A stretch of 31,887 bases of DNA from NCBI GenBank assembly GCA_016800925.1, contig JABCPU010000667.1, forward strand, positions 1 through 31,887, given 5' to 3'. Numbering within the stretch: the stretch's first letter is position 1; each line of letters starts with the position of its first letter. Source of the stretch: Suillus spraguei. Its lineage: Eukaryota > Basidiomycota > Agaricomycetes > Boletales > Suillaceae. This document shows, piece by piece, positions 1 through 10,691 of this stretch. The notes beneath the pieces were generated by a model, which saw only the letters and a program-made list of their open reading frames with translations, was not told the DNA's origin and ran no database searches. The translations under genes were made by a program, and so were the position numbers.

Positions 1-3000
1 AAAGAGTGTTCGAAGATGATGACAGCAGCTAAATTATCAATAATAAGCAGGTTCATTGCAATGTAGCATCAAAATTCACCAGACATGAGCTGAACATTAT
101 TCTCCAAGGGTGATGAGCCGGAAGCCTGGCACATTCGCAACATGAGAAACGTGTACAAATTTTGACCAATTGGACATACCACAGAGAGTAACCTAGACTG
201 CATATCCACACAATGACTCCGCAAAAGCTGGTAAAATCATGATGAAAAATTGAAAACTGTCCACCTCTGTTAAAGATCGATACACTCACTTTCTGCCAAT
301 GTGAAGCTTTTCCGGTTAGTATGGCCCGAAGTCAAAGAAGGATGTAGGAACTAACATCCCATTGATGGATCAGATATGTCGTTTGCGAGAAATGCTCTAG
401 CATAAAAACACTCACATTCTGTTAAGGGATGTGCGATTTCAGTAGTCAGCAAAGCTCGAGCTAGACGGAAGATCAGCACACTAACACCCTATCAGTGGAT
501 AAGCCATAAGATTGGTGAGTGGGGCTAACACTCAAGGGGGCGAAGAGACTCACCGGCTATCAACGGATAAGCGATGTCATCGATCAGCAACGCTCGAGCT
601 CAATCACAGATGAATACACTCACGACCTGTCAACGTGGATCAGTTATTTCATTGATTAGCGATGCTCCATTTCGAATGCGGATCGATGCACTTACATTCT
701 GTGAATGGATGGGCGACGCTTCAGTCAGTATGGTTCGAGCTCGATGGTGTACCGACAAACTGACCAACTGTTAACAGAGCAGCAATGTGTTCAGTGAGTA
801 TAGGCCATGGCGCGAGGGCAACGGAGAATGAATACACGTACACTCTGACAATAGATTAGTGAGTGCATCGGTGAAGAAGACAAGAGGTCGACAGAAGATG
901 ATCACACTCACAAGCTGTCAACGGGTCGATGATTCCTTCGGTCAGTGGCTCATTGTCAGTAGAGGACCAATTTGCAGACCTCCTGCCGACACATGATCAA
1001 TTGATCTGGTCAGAGATGCTCGAGCTTGAAGGTAGTATCGAGACACTCACATCCTGCAAACAGGGGGCGAGGACTTCGATCAGCACGGTTCCAACTTGAA
1101 GGAGAATCGACACACTCACAACCTGAAAACAGTGGGCAAGACCTTCGATTCGCATGGATCAAGCTGGAAGGAGGGTTGACACACTCACAACCTGCGAATA
1201 CTTGGATCAGCATGGCTCGAGCTCGAAGGAGGATCGACACACTCACATACTACGAATGGTGGGCAAGGACTTCTATCAGCATGGCTCAAGCTCGGATGGA
1301 CATCAACAGACTTACACCCTGTGAATAGTGGACAAGGACTCCGATCAGCATGGCTCGAGCTCGGGGAAGATCGAAACTCACATACTGCGAACAGTGTGCA
1401 AGAACTTCGATCAGCATGGCACGAGCTCGAAGTAGGATCGACACACTCACAAACTGCGAATAAGTAGTGGGCAAGGACGTCGATGAGCATGGCTCGAGCT
1501 TGAAGGAGGATCGATACACTCACATCCTGTGAAATGTGAGTAAGGAGCTCGATGGGTGACTAAAAGTCGAAGGATCGACACACTCACATCCTGGGAACAG
1601 TGGACAAGGAATTCTATCAGCATCGCTCGTGCTCCAAGGAAGATCAACACACTCACATGCTGCGAAAGATAGGCAACGACCCGATCAGCATGGCTGGAGC
1701 TTAAAGGAGAATTGGGACACTTACAACCTGCGAACAGTAGGCAAGGACTTCGATCAGGATGGCTCTAGTTCGAAGGAGGATCAACACACTTACAAACTGC
1801 AAACAGTGGGCAGGGACTTTGATCAGCATGGCTCGAGCTTGAAGAAGGATCGACACACTAACACCCTGTGAACAGTGGACAAGGATTTCTATCAATATGG
1901 CTCGAGCTCGGAGGAAGATCGACACACTCACACCCTGAAAAAGTGTACAACGACTTTGATCAGCATGGCACGAGATCGAAGGGGGATCAACACACTGACC
2001 GCCTGCAAAAAGTGGGCAAGGCCTTCGATCAGCAGGACTCGAGTTCGAGGAGGATCGACACACTCACATCCTGTGAATAGCGGACAAGGACCTCGATCAA
2101 CATGGCTCGAGCTCAAGGAGGATCAACACACTCACATACTATGAACAGCGCAAAAGGACGTTAATCAACATGGATAGAGCTCGAAGGAGGATCAACACAC
2201 TCACAACCTGTGAACAGTGGGCGAGGATTTCGATCAGCATGGCCCGAGCTTGAAGGAGGATCGACACGCTCACACCCTACCAACCATGGACAAGTACTTC
2301 GATCAGCATGGCTTGAGCTCGAAGTAAGATCAACACACTCACAGGCTACGGATAGTGGGCAAGGACTTCGATCAGCATGACTGGAGCTCAGAGGAAGATT
2401 AACACACTCACACCCTGCGAACAGTGTGCAACGACTTCGATCAGCACGGCTCGAGCTCGAAAGAGGATCAACACACTCACACCCTGCGAACAGTGACCAA
2501 GGACTTCTATCGGCACGGCTCGAGCTCGGAGGAGGATCGACACACTCACATGCTGCCAACGGTGGGCAAGGACTTCGATCAGCATGGCTCCAGCTTGGAG
2601 GATCAACATACTCACAAACTGCGAATAGTGGGCAACGACTTAGATCAGCATGGCTCGAGCTCGAAGGAGGATAAACACACTCACAACCTGAAAACGGTGG
2701 GTAAGGACTTCGATCAGCATGGCTCGAGCTCGAAAGAAAATTGATACACTCACATCCTGCGAACAGTAGGAAACGACTTGAATCAACATGGCTCAAGTTT
2801 GAAGAAGTATCGCCACACTCACATCCTGTGAACAGTGGGCAGGGACTTGGATCAGCATGGCTGGAGCTCGAGGGAGGATCGACACACTCACATCCTGCGA
2901 ACAGTGGGCAACGACTCGATCAGCATGGCTCGAGCTCAAGGAGAATTGAGATACTTACAACCTGCGAACAGTGGGCAAGGACTTCGATCAGCATAACTCG

Positions 3001-4622
3001 AGCTCGAAGGAGGATCGACACACTCACATCCTGCAAACAGTGGGAAACGACTTGGATCAGTATGGCTAAAGCTTGAAGGAAGATCGGTATGCTTACCCAC
3101 TGTTAATAGATGGGCAATGCTTGGATCAGTATGACTCGAGCTCGAAGGAGCATCGACACACTCACAGGCTACGAATAGTGGGCATGTACTTCGATCAGCA
3201 TGGCTCGAGCGCGAAGAGGGACGACACACTCACACCCTGCAAACAGTGGGCAAGGATTTCGATCAGGATGTATTGAACTTGCATGAGGATCGACACACTC
3301 ACAACCTGCGATCAGTGGGCGACGACTTTGATAAGCATGGCTCAGGTTTCAAGAGGATCAAGAGACATACCGTCTGCAAGTAAATGCCCATCATAAATGA
3401 GAACAACTTTTAAACACTTCAACAATCACAATCTTACGTAAATGTGCGGAAACCAGATACTCGATCTTTTTATTATCATCTCATGCCGACCCTCAGTTGT
3501 CTTAGCAGGGTTAAAATGTCCGGGACGGTTTGGACAATATCAGTCGATAACGCTCGTAGCAGGTCAATGAGACGATTGGTAGTTACTTCTCAACTGCATA
3601 TTTAACGCAGAGCTCCAAGTTGGTCCGCTGGGTCGAGATAAACAATTGCTTCACCACCTCATTATCCAGAGTTCTAGCCGTGTGTTCAATGAGTGGCCTG
3701 CAATCTACGCCATCCTTGTTCATGTCTAATACGTCAATGGGCATCATGTATGCAACTTGACAATTTTCTGGCTTACTGGAAAGGCACACACAACATTTTG
3801 GAGGCCATTGGAAATCCTTGAGAAACTTCATTTGGGGCCCGCTGAAAAATGACCCTCGGCGTGCATCGGGGCCAATTCTTAGCGTCTCTCAGTGGTACAC
3901 CCTTTGATTTCAGCTCTGTGTATGCGATGTCGTAGAGGGCATCGAATTTGGTGAACAATACCATCACTGGGACTGAGGATTGTGATTTTGTGTATCAGTG
4001 AACCTCAGCGATGGTAGGACATGAAAGCTTACTACTTCCTGTGTTGCATTGAGAGAAAAATTTGATTTCGCCTGTAGTGAATGACCTGCTTTCTTGGTCC
4101 ATCGGGATGCAGTACCTGTGTTAAAATGTGAGATGGCACACGTCACAGTTGATCAAATACAATTACCAGATAGCATGAAGTCGATCTTTTAATCTGGTTT
4201 CATTAGAACGGGCCGCGATGAATGCTTTGACCTTGTCAAATTCAGATTCACTGCCCGCCTCAAAACCGCGCGAATCATGAAAGACAAATCCTGGGTTGCT
4301 TTGAAACACTAATTCATTCTCGATATTGTGCTCTCCACGCTGAGAGCACGTCAGTTCACGTCATCAGCTAATAGCACACCTTACCTCTCTGGATGAAGTT
4401 AAAACTGCAGGATCGATCTGATGTTGATGGGTTAGTTATCACTATCAGCCTCTTACAGACAACATGAATGAGGTGCACCTTTTTTCCAGCGCCGTTATAG
4501 ATTTCTGGATTCCCCCGCGTGTTACAAATTCTTTGGAGGATGGTAGTCTTTCCTGCATTCGCTCTTCCTATAATGAGGATTCGAAAGCGACCAATTTTTT
4601 CCCTTATATTTGATGGATCCAT
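1..4622 (-). pseudogene. G-domain GTPase gene A, unit 1 copy, decayed and cut by the window start
   Basis: This is the paralogue of the intact minus-strand gene at 10,692-13,664. Exon 1 (4622-4457) carries a Walker A/G1 motif GRANAGKTT. Exons 4404-4385, 4339-4167 (G3-type HDSRGFEAG) and 4115-4033 match the intact copy in length and phase. The exon beginning near 3972 carries the G4 motif TKFD. Several defects are visible. The acceptor homologous to the one at 13,042 has changed from AG to AA, although a new CAG 15 bases further on keeps the frame. A net frameshift lies near 3840-3890. The acceptor before the WFPH exon has lost its AG, and that exon has a 1-base deletion that brings in stops. 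Exon 197-80 and the start of the last exon (28-1) survive. A 3.2-kb intron (3437-198) holds the large tandem array. The defects are seen directly; loss of function is inferred. Confidence 0.75.
290..3373 (-). repeat. Old tandem array of intron-like units with 3-base spacers, about 42 recognisable copies
   Basis: This is a diverged minisatellite of about 69 bp that fills the large intron of the unit-1 gene A. On the minus strand each unit reads donor GTNAG, a CTGAT-type branch site, then CAG or TAG, followed by three bases before the next donor. Clear cores occur from 1051-1053 to about 3305 (34 copies), with about 8 more decayed ones down to 290-292. A final triplet ACG lies at 3371-3373 between TTGCAG and GTATGT. 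Spacing between successive triplets varies (69, 69, 58, 69, 66, 69, 73, 64 in the stretch I measured), so the array is not a conserved protein repeat. Triplets are mostly GAT, GTT, GGT, TAT, TTT, CAT and CCT, and none is a stop codon. Copies below about 1,020 are the most decayed. Confidence 0.9.
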
Positions 4623-5464
4623 GGGGAAGATAGTAAATACTGAGGGAGAAGGAACATCGGCGTAGCCCTATAATTTATCACTGTAGTGTGTGAACCCGGA
4701 AAATGCCCAATACTAAACTAGTCTATCTAGATAAATTAGCCTAAGTGAACAGCCAGGGTATTGTAGCTGTGTACCATTAGTAGGGTGTGACATGGATGCA
4801 CTCGTGGTGCCACCACCCGGCGCACCCAAGCCGTGGGCGAATAGTACTCTGAAAGCTTACTCGCACCCCATGGTACGGGTCAAAGTATCATGGAAGTGAG
4901 TGGATCCGTGAGTAGATGCGCAGTTGCGTATGGGACTTGAAATGCTGAGTGGCCAATATTGTGGTAAACGGTAAATATAGCGGTCGTGTGAAACAGGCCA
5001 GCATTCATTATGTAATTGCACCGAACGATGTTAACTCGTCCGCCGTATATTTCAAAACAGACGTTAAGGTTTGTTGTACGCTTGTACAATAAGTTAGCCA
5101 CGTCGTGCAGCAGGTAACAATTTGCTTTGTGATACCTTGGTTGAGTCTATACTTCGTGCCTTCACCTGTCTGCATGCGTTTTTTGAGGATTACCTGGTCT
5201 ATGGTTTACGCCGTGCGAGGTCGGTGCCACATGTAACTCAAGACAAGCTCAAGATAGTTCGGAGTCCCGTCGCCTTTTTGTGTGTCGCTTAATCAACAGT
5301 TATTCATGTTCTTGTGATGGCACACATGTGTTCTATATTTTATAACTGATGACGAGTTCAAGGTGTCGGCCAGGTATTCACGTCAGGGTACCCGACGCAT
5401 GACTCACACTCAACGTTTACAGTAGCCCAGACTCGGAGTAGACTCTTCCTCAAATCAAATCAGT
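4623..5464. other. Intergenic region between divergent genes A and B of unit 1
   Basis: This is 842 bp with no gene I can support. It must hold the upstream sequences of both divergent G-domain genes. The last 120 bp before the gene B start resemble the same position in units 2 and 3, including a conserved stretch ending in AAATCAAATCAG just before the ATG. The short minus-strand reading frame at 4880-5101 has no recognisable domain and no counterpart in unit 2. Confidence 0.5.
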
Positions 5465-8126
5465 ATGGCAAGTTCTCTTCGCGCCTCAACGGGATCCTAC
5501 CCTTTACACATCTATGGTATTCAATTCTTGCCGTCAAACGGTATCATCAATCCGGCTGAATATATCTAATAGGTATCACTATCGATTTCAGCAAGTCGAA
5601 AACGAAGGTAGAGTCCGCTGAATTATGGATAGGCAGGCTGCATTCGCCAATCGGACACGAAGCAGGAAAGAGTTTGCGACGGTCATTTTCTCCGCCCATG
5701 TAAGTACTCCACCCCAACGCATGTTCTCACCTGAGTTGCCATTGTACTATAGGAAGCTTTCTCAGGGCGATACATTTTCCTTACATATGCGTTACAAGAA
5801 ATGGCTTGGGATAAAGCACGAAGAAATGATTGTCAACCCAGAAGACATTTTCCGTGTGTATAGTGCAGGCGAAAGACAAGGTAAAACAATAATCATCGTA
5901 TCCTCGCCTTGATTGCTTATGAGCTTAACCTTACATGCGTAGAATACATCCAGTTTCATAAGAAAACAAGGATCATCATCGAGCTTTCTGAGAATGCGAC
6001 AATCGAAGTGAGGATCCACGTCTAGCATTGAACTCGTCTAAGTCCTAGATTAACAGACTGGACAATTTGTCTCTTCCGATGAAAACCTCGAGCTCCGGCC
6101 TATCACTTCTGAAATATTTCGCAAGTGTCCTCGGTGAGTAAGGATGACTATAAAGTGTCAGTCTTGAGGTTGACAATCTCAAGGTTCCGAATTCTGGTGA
6201 TAGGAAATGTATCTAGCTTTCTCTGATCTCAGGCCAGTGTTGACGACATTTTTAATAGACTGGTGTTGGCAAGTCATCACTGATAAACCACGCATTTGGA
6301 GTGGAAAAAGCTGTGGGCTGAACCGACACCTCAACGAGCACAGCTACTCATACTATTATTAGGTCGCTTCGCACGATAAGCCAGGCGAGGCTAGCATTGA
6401 CCATGAGTTCACTTCACCGCAGAACGACAAATTTGTTCTCCATGATAGTAAAGGTTTTGAACCAGGGGAAGAAGGCAACCTCAAAATAGTCCGAGATTTC
6501 ATTAACCGTCGGAGGAACATGTCTACTCCGGGAAATCAGTTGCATGCTATTTGGCAAGGATTCTATCTCGAGCGTTCTGTTATGGTGGACTCATCAAATA
6601 CCCGGAAGGCTTTGCATTGAGATACCTCGTGCAGGTGCACGTTTGCTAGAGACGGGAACAGAGGAATTTCTGACACTGAAAAGTAGTGGAATGCTGGGAA
6701 ACAGTAAGTGAATCAATAACTGTCTCTGCTGTGAGTTGGAGCTTACACTTGGTCAAAGCTCCCGTTGTTGTCATTCTTACTAAATACGATAAGCTCATCG
6801 ACCGCATAGAGCGAACTCTAGACGAAACCTCTCTCAATAGATTGAGCGACGAAGCCATCAAGGAACTCGCGAAGAATAAAGCAGAGGCCGAGCTGCAGGA
6901 CATCTGCATCAGACCTCTGAAGAAATTTGCAGGGCCTGATATTCCCCACGCCAAGATTTCTAGTACGTACCGATATTCCGCAGGTTCATGCATACCTCTG
7001 AAGCGTCATATCACAGCCCACAAAGGCTATAAGGAGACACTCACCGATCTGATCCAAATAACTGAAGACTGTGTCGGTCAGTATTCTACGCCCGAGGTCG
7101 CGGTGATGACCTCCATCGCCCAGCGAGTGCATCCTGGACTCAAAATAAAGGCATCAATCGAGTGAGCTTTACTTGCTTCATTATTATCTCGTTATTTACG
7201 TAGCGTCAGGGTTGGCAAGAGAAGTCTGTCCCAGCTTCGCGTTGATAATTACCAAATACGATCTAAATCTTCATGTCTTGCAGGATATTGGAAGGCGCTT
7301 GGATCAAGCACGACGTTCAAGAACCGCAAGACGTGGGATTGTCTATATGTGCTCCACACCGACATCATCAATGTGTGGAATTTCTATGACCCTCATCGTG
7401 TAATGACCATCTTATTTGTTGTCGTCACATCCGTCCTAACATTATTTGTGCATAGTACTTGCACAGTCAAGAGTTCAGGAAAATGATGGTGAAAATGGTC
7501 GATGGGCTAGAAGTTGGACCTACATCTAATCCCACTAGGACCATGTAGGCCGGTCTTTACGTGGCAGATCAGTTTTCATCTCACTGACTACTTACAGGAC
7601 TATCGGGTTATCTATGGTAGGCACTATTGCGGGAATCGTGTCCACCTCGGCGGGACCTGCAGCTCCCATCGTAGTACCAATCGCAGCAAGCGCTGTACTC
7701 GCTAAATGGGTTTACGATGTATATCAAATATCGTACGTATAACTATTTGTTCGTGAGTGAAAAGATATCGACACTTTCCTCAGCCACGCAGTGCTTCAGC
7801 ACTTCATGTGCTACATCATCCACTTGACACTTGTGTTGCAAACACTTTATCTTGTGTCAGAAAGCCAAGAAGTCACTCGTAGAGTTATCAAGCTCGCAGT
7901 CGCTTCCTACCTCGCCTCCCCAATAAGCGGAGAAGTTCTTGCTTGGATCCAGGAGTACGACAAGCATTTGACCATCCTGGAACGCGCGGATCGCGATACC
8001 TTGGATAAAATTATCGAGATGATGCAATTTTATAGCATCGATGCGGCACAAATGTCCAAGCTTCGACAAAAGATTCCCCCTGTGGGTTCGCTACCAGACG
8101 AACCTTGGGAAACCGAGAAGTCGTAG
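5465..8126 (+). CDS. G-domain GTPase gene B, unit 1 copy (16 exons, about 634 aa)
   Basis: This belongs to the fungal P-loop GTPase family of unknown function that is expanded in agaricomycetes. Exons by hand: 5465-5540, 5573-5699, 5753-5880, 5943-6007, 6057-6133, 6184-6208, 6259-6312, 6381-6553, 6609-6703, 6759-6962, 6984-7161, 7204-7223, 7284-7399, 7456-7544, 7598-7732, 7784-8126. All phases agree. Order: a beta-rich N-terminal region (PLHIYG, HSPIG), then RFRILVIGN joined across an intron to TGVGKSSLIN (Walker A), G3 HDSKGFEPG, G4 LTKYDK, then IAQRVHPGLKIKASI, RYWKAL, a hydrophobic SGPAAPIVVP-type segment suggesting membrane contact, and a C-terminal helical part (LERADRDTLDKIIEMM). The donor at 6554 is GC instead of GT. 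The intron at 6963-6983 would be only 21 bp and in-frame if retained. No stop or frameshift was found. Confidence 0.85.
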
Positions 8127-8259
8127 CACTCGATTCCTTCTTCCGTAGATGGTTTTACACGTGGGGGGTGTCTGGATACTGACACGATAGCTGCTTGCTT
8201 GTACTATATGCCTTATGGCTGATTATCGCGCTTCCATAGCATGTTAATTTCTTCTATTA

Positions 8260-9262
8260 CAGCCGTTTTCATACATATGCGGAATTGCAAAAGTCGAAAG
8301 ACAATGTGTCGCCATCACCCTCCCTCGAGATACCTCAATTTAAGGCTACATTCATTGTCCATCTTGATGCACACACAAAGACTACTACTGAAACTAATGG
8401 CAGAGCAAAGTCAAATCTACGAAAGTCAAGGAACTTGTATTCCACATCTCCGAACCCAACTATCTCGAATTTATCATCCTCGCGAAACATGACGAATCCA
8501 TGAGACTTACTGCATGTTCACGCAGGAATTGCAATTACACGAAGCGCTCACTTGTGACTGGTCCTTCAATAATGTCGTAGGCAATGATCCCAATGAGAGT
8601 CAGGATCGAGTAGCGCTTGCCTCGCACAGAGCATTTCCTTTGCACACGTCTTAAAATAAAATAGTTGTCACATACCAGTAGACAAAATGTTTGATGTACC
8701 TTGTTCCAATTTTTGATCTCCCATGGCGTTGAATGGTTGTCCTTTCATCATTTGCACCCTCATCTCCAAATATCGACATTTCGGGGTCAGGTGCCATCTC
8801 TGCAATACTATTCATAGATATAGCACATATTTCCTTGTTCCTTTCAAGAGCACGGGCTGGAATACACTTGCGATTGAGGTGCAGCCGATGAAGTGTGCGA
8901 AAAAGTGTTGGTATAGATACAAACACCCCGAGGCGAGAGCACAATTCATGTTGAAGCTCATCAAGATAGTTGGTAGGATGGTGAATGATGGTGGTGATGA
9001 ATGTAACGTCATTAATAGTGAGACTGCGATGCTTGACTGTTGTAGTGGTACCGCGAACCCAAGAGAAAGAGTTGTAAGACTTTGTATACGAGTCTTCTTG
9101 ACCCCAAGTACTAGATGGCATATATGCTTGAAAGAATGCCCAAGCCGATGTAGAACAGGAATTGAAGCTTTCAAGTCTGCTGAAACAGCGCGTAGTGGCA
9201 TTGTGGACCTAACTGTGATGGTGAGCGGCTTAGAAGTGCTTGATTCCACATAAAAACGGCTG
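8260..9262 (-). mobile_element. Decayed Tc1/mariner-like DNA transposon, about 1.0 kb
   Basis: Terminal inverted repeats CAGCCGTTTT (8260-8269) and AAAACGGCTG (9253-9262) enclose a broken minus-strand transposase. A TA dinucleotide precedes the left end; the right flank reads TG, possibly a mutated TA target duplication. Comparison with unit 2 (around 18,720-18,766) shows that the paralogous 3' flank is continuous there, so this is an insertion into the 3' flank of unit-1 gene B. The element is short for an autonomous member and lacks the C-terminal half of its transposase. Confidence 0.8.
8535..9201 (-). pseudogene. Tc1/mariner (IS630-type) DDE transposase remnant
   Basis: Three pieces in different frames match the usual order of agaricomycete winged-helix/DDE transposases. 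The first is an N-terminal helix-turn-helix start (MPLRAVSADLK, then VLHRLG and HICHL) from 9201. The second is YLDELQHELCSRLG, PTLFRTLHRL and the first acidic-motif region FGDEGANDERT between about 9060 and 8700. The third is VRGKRYSILTLIGIIAYDII followed by GPVTSERFV and a stop at 8535. The frame changes between the first two pieces, and about 60 bases of unrelated sequence break the reading near 8650. The second catalytic aspartate region is absent, so the protein cannot be functional. The family assignment rests on motif memory without a database search. Confidence 0.75.
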
Positions 9263-9325
9263 TGACATGCCAAGATACCATAACAGTTTATAAATAGCTC
9301 CGAGATCTGGGCCCCCGTCCTACTG
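9263..9325. repeat. Unit-boundary segment shared with units 2 and 3
   Basis: The stretch from ACATGCCAAG through GCTCCGAGATCT recurs at 18,766-18,830 in unit 2, and its first part recurs near 24,880 in unit 3. In all three places it lies shortly beyond the end of gene B. It marks the right-hand edge of the duplicated segment: sequence beyond it is different in each unit. Confidence 0.75.
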
Positions 9326-10691
9326 TCCATAAGAAATTGGGTTCTGTATCATGAGTGACTCATAACCATCTTGATCGAGATCTCCGGAGTTGAAATTTCG
9401 AAACGTTGACGGTACGCAACTAAAAATATCGTCACAAGAAAGGAGCCAAGTCCTGACGAGTTGTATAGTAGGCTTGCATGTTTCATGTCACAGTACCAAC
9501 CTATTTACCACAGTAAAATGAAACAAGTTCGCAGAAAATGGGAGTGTTATTTTGGAAGCGCCAATAGCTATGTCTCCCCGCCGTGCACCTTTTTCATCCT
9601 CTATGTACTTACGTTCTCCTCGTCCATGGCAGACTTGACCGTCCCTCCACTGTATGTCCGGCTTACAAGGGCGGACGCTTCCTTTCCGAGAATTTCAGCA
9701 TGGTGCGAGTGTGAATTGATATGCTCACTATTACTAACAGCTCTTGAATTCCTTGTCTCAGCATGACTCGAACCTTTCGAAGAATCGACAATTTCGTCGA
9801 TGTCTTGGACTGCACGCTGTGATCCTGACATTAAGCGATGGGTGTCACTGTCATGTCAGCTGCGGCAAGCTCATGGGCACAGGATCCAGTCGTTGTACTT
9901 TGACGCGCTTGCATGTTCATAGGACACGTCGTAAGGTCCGACTGGAGACCATGATAGCATGGGTGACAACCAGCGCTGCAAAATTCTCCATGGACTTCAT
10001 GCCGATATTCTGTGAGTTGGTTTTTCCTCTGTTCGAAGATGGCGTCGGCTGTCAGTCCATCGAGAAGATGCATCTAGATGGACCGCGTGATCGTTATCCT
10101 ATCATATCAGCGATATTAAGAACGGGTTCTGACTGTGGCATGCACAGAGTAGCGCAAGCATCCACTAAAACGGCATAATCCACAGCCATAATGATATGCA
10201 CCATTGCAAGTTGTCTCTGAAAGGATGAAAGTCAACGTGCGTCTGCTGCTCATGGCAAAGTGCATTGAGCTTGAAGGCTATCTTCCTCTCGCAGCCAAGT
10301 TTTTTCAGAGATCTTATCCATTCATAGCCAGCTGGAGTCACCAAGATTCTCAGGAACGTTTAATTTCATGTGTGTACGTGGAGCGCAAGGCTAAAGTGAC
10401 AGTAAATGGGATTTCTTTCTAGAATAAAGTCATGCATTTTGAAACAGGCAGAGCACAATACAATTGAAATTGGACCACAGATACTTGAAATGTACATCAA
10501 GCGCAGTCTCTCTCATCACTGTCTTAACTCAGTGTAACCAACATTTTCCAAACATGTATACCCATATTGCGTAATCATACAGCCCTTTCTTCCACATCCT
10601 CGACAGATATTTGAAACAACGTGCATTCACAGCCGAGACTACCTCAACTCCGGACTAGAATATCATTGATGTTGCGTTGTACTGCCTCCCA
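9326..10691. other. Region between units 1 and 2, with a possible degenerate minus-strand gene at about 9,540-10,190
   Basis: No domain is recognised here. Minus-strand sequence from about 9,790 to 9,618 reads openly (including HAEILGKEASALVSRTYSGG and KSAMDEEN) and ends at a canonical GTAAGT donor. Another open stretch lies at 10,073-9,831. Joining them needs guesses about introns, and the downstream exon would stop after a few residues. It may be an uncharacterised short gene or a decayed one. The plus-strand frame at 10,204-10,422 shows nothing recognisable. I give no function. Confidence 0.25.

Noticed and set aside
290..3373. CRISPR array or TAL-like repeat gene
   Set aside because: Spacers are only three bases long and the setting is an intron of a eukaryotic gene. 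Unit lengths that break the codon frame exclude a repeat protein in unit 1.
4880..5101. Minus-strand frame of 73 codons upstream of gene B in unit 1
   Set aside because: No domain, no splice context and no counterpart in unit 2.
8723..9253. Plus-strand frame of 176 codons
   Set aside because: It is the shadow of the minus-strand transposase remnant, which carries recognisable motifs.
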